Assembly: GCF_001305295.1 (NCBI RefSeq)
Contig: NZ_LJSI01000021.1
Span: 186,001 to 250,000, forward strand
DNA from: Neptunomonas antarctica
Lineage (GTDB): Bacteria > Pseudomonadota > Gammaproteobacteria > Pseudomonadales > Balneatricaceae
DNA: 64,000 nucleotides
Reading direction: 5' to 3'
Positions 63,309-64,000 of this stretch are shown here, one piece after another. The notes beneath the pieces were generated by a model that worked only from the letters and a program-made list of their open reading frames with translations, was not told the DNA's origin and ran no database searches. The translations under genes and the position numbers were made by a program. The first letter of the stretch is position 1. The number at the start of each line of letters is the position of its first letter.

Positions 63309-64000
63309 ATGGCACTATCTGATATTCAGCCCGAACGCTATGATGGACTACTGGCCGACAAGGTTGCAGGTGTGCGCGATAGTTTTGTTGATTTTGAATT
63401 GCCTGAAGTAGAAGTTTTTGCGTCACCGAAGACGCATTACCGGTTACGGGCAGAGTTTCGCGTGTGGCATGACAATGATGATCTTTATTATGTGATGTTC
63501 GAACCAGGTGATAACCGCAACCCGATCCGAGTGGATGAGTGTGAGATGGTTGCGCCGCGTATTCGGGAAGTGATGTTCGATCTGCTTGATGTCATTCGGG
63601 AAAATCCCCTGCTGCGCTTTAAATTGTTTCAGGTTGATTTTCTCAGCACCCTGTCTGGTGAGTTGCTGGTTAGCTTGCTTTACCATCGTCAGATTGATGA
63701 GATTTGGGTGCAAGAAGTACAAAGTTTACGAGAGCGTTTTAATATTGATATTGTGGGTCGCTCACGCAAGAAGAAGATGATTGTAGAACGGGATTTTGTC
63801 ATCGAGAAGCTCGATATTAATGGCAGGATTTACGAGTACAAACAGGTAGAAAATAGTTTTACCCAGCCTAATGGTAAAGTCTGTCGCGATATGATTCATT
63901 GGGTGCTGGATGTGACTCAAAATGCTGGCGGTGATCTTGTCGAGTTTTACTGCGGCAGTGGAACTTTCACAATACCGCTAGCGCAGAATTTTGGTCGTGT
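63309..64000 (+). CDS. trmA: tRNA (uracil-5-)-methyltransferase, 5' part (runs off window)
   Basis: Makes 5-methyluridine at position 54 of tRNA. The visible ~230 residues match TrmA from its first residues. They include the conserved N-terminal motif with HYRLRAEFRVWHDNDDLYY, the central LLRFKLFQVDFLSTLSGELLVSLLYH, YKQVENSFTQPN, and the SAM-binding motif I LVEFYCGSGTFTIPLAQNF. The catalytic Cys near the C-terminus lies beyond the window edge. ATG at 63309 follows AGAGG. It is not truncated by a stop, only by the end of the sequence. Confidence 0.95.
   Translation, partial: MALSDIQPERYDGLLADKVAGVRDSFVDFELPEVEVFASPKTHYRLRAEFRVWHDNDDLYYVMFEPGDNRNPIRVDECEMVAPRIREVMFDLLDVIRENPLLRFKLFQVDFLSTLSGELLVSLLYHRQIDEIWVQEVQSLRERFNIDIVGRSRKKKMIVERDFVIEKLDINGRIYEYKQVENSFTQPNGKVCRDMIHWVLDVTQNAGGDLVEFYCGSGTFTIPLAQNFGR

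Overview
The window is a stretch of a gammaproteobacterial chromosome, most likely from a marine lineage near Oceanospirillales, Cellvibrionales or Pseudomonadales. The family content points that way: PA2817-family protein, YadG/YadH exporter, type II-length QueF, TmcA, a GlrK-QseG-GlrR operon, HopJ-family protein, DUF1285, an AapJQMP amino-acid transporter, and speD without an adjacent speE. Base composition is moderately AT-rich by eye. I cannot name a genus. Coding density is high and most genes are ordinary core or accessory functions. No phage, insertion sequence, CRISPR array or replication origin was seen.

Layout. 0-3 kb: a SulP anion permease and speD, both on the minus strand, with a strong terminator between them. 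3.3-12.1 kb: a plus-strand arsenic-related block. It holds an ArsP-type permease, a mini-thioredoxin, the GAPDH/ArsJ arsenate-export pair, the radical SAM protein ArsS, a TVP38-flavoprotein disulfide-reductase fusion, and the two small transferases that typically accompany ArsS. Neither ArsM nor ArsR is present. 12.3-15.1 kb: a LuxP-like periplasmic binding protein translationally coupled to a LuxQ-like sensor whose output is a NarX-type (HisKA_3) kinase. 15.3-17.4 kb: YeeE/YedE transporter, DUF2845 protein and a GST. 17.8-22.7 kb: seven tRNA genes (four Glu, three Gly) in two arrays that share a 333-bp direct repeat and enclose an orphan 1307-residue CUB/LamG/MshQ-like secreted protein.

23-37 kb is housekeeping and small operons: a YadG/YadH ABC exporter with QueF, a nitroreductase and a thioesterase; cyclophilin; a chemotaxis receptor; dgt-yciH-retropepsin; an MTHFR-like protein; and DUF1285 and YaiI, which converge on a 78-bp tandem duplication. 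37-46 kb: a degenerate GGDEF protein with tmcA, a TPR-methyltransferase, YbaK, and the glrK-qseG-glrR two-component operon. 46-54.5 kb: TetR and a divergent lipoprotein, a J-domain membrane protein, an OlsF-like bifunctional acyltransferase preceded by a five-unit Pho box, dinB with an unusual pentapeptide-periodic tail, a deaminase and a second SulP. 54.5-64 kb: a HopJ-family protein, the aapJQMP operon, metG, an HDOD protein and the 5' part of trmA, which runs off the window.

The most promising unusual items are the LuxP/HisKA_3 sensor pair, the ArsS-transferase-ArsJ/ArsP block, the five-heptamer Pho box in front of the OlsF-like gene, the pentapeptide linker before the DinB clamp-binding tail, and the duplicated tRNA arrays around the MshQ-like gene. 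All functional statements rest on reading motifs and recalled family knowledge. No database search was run.
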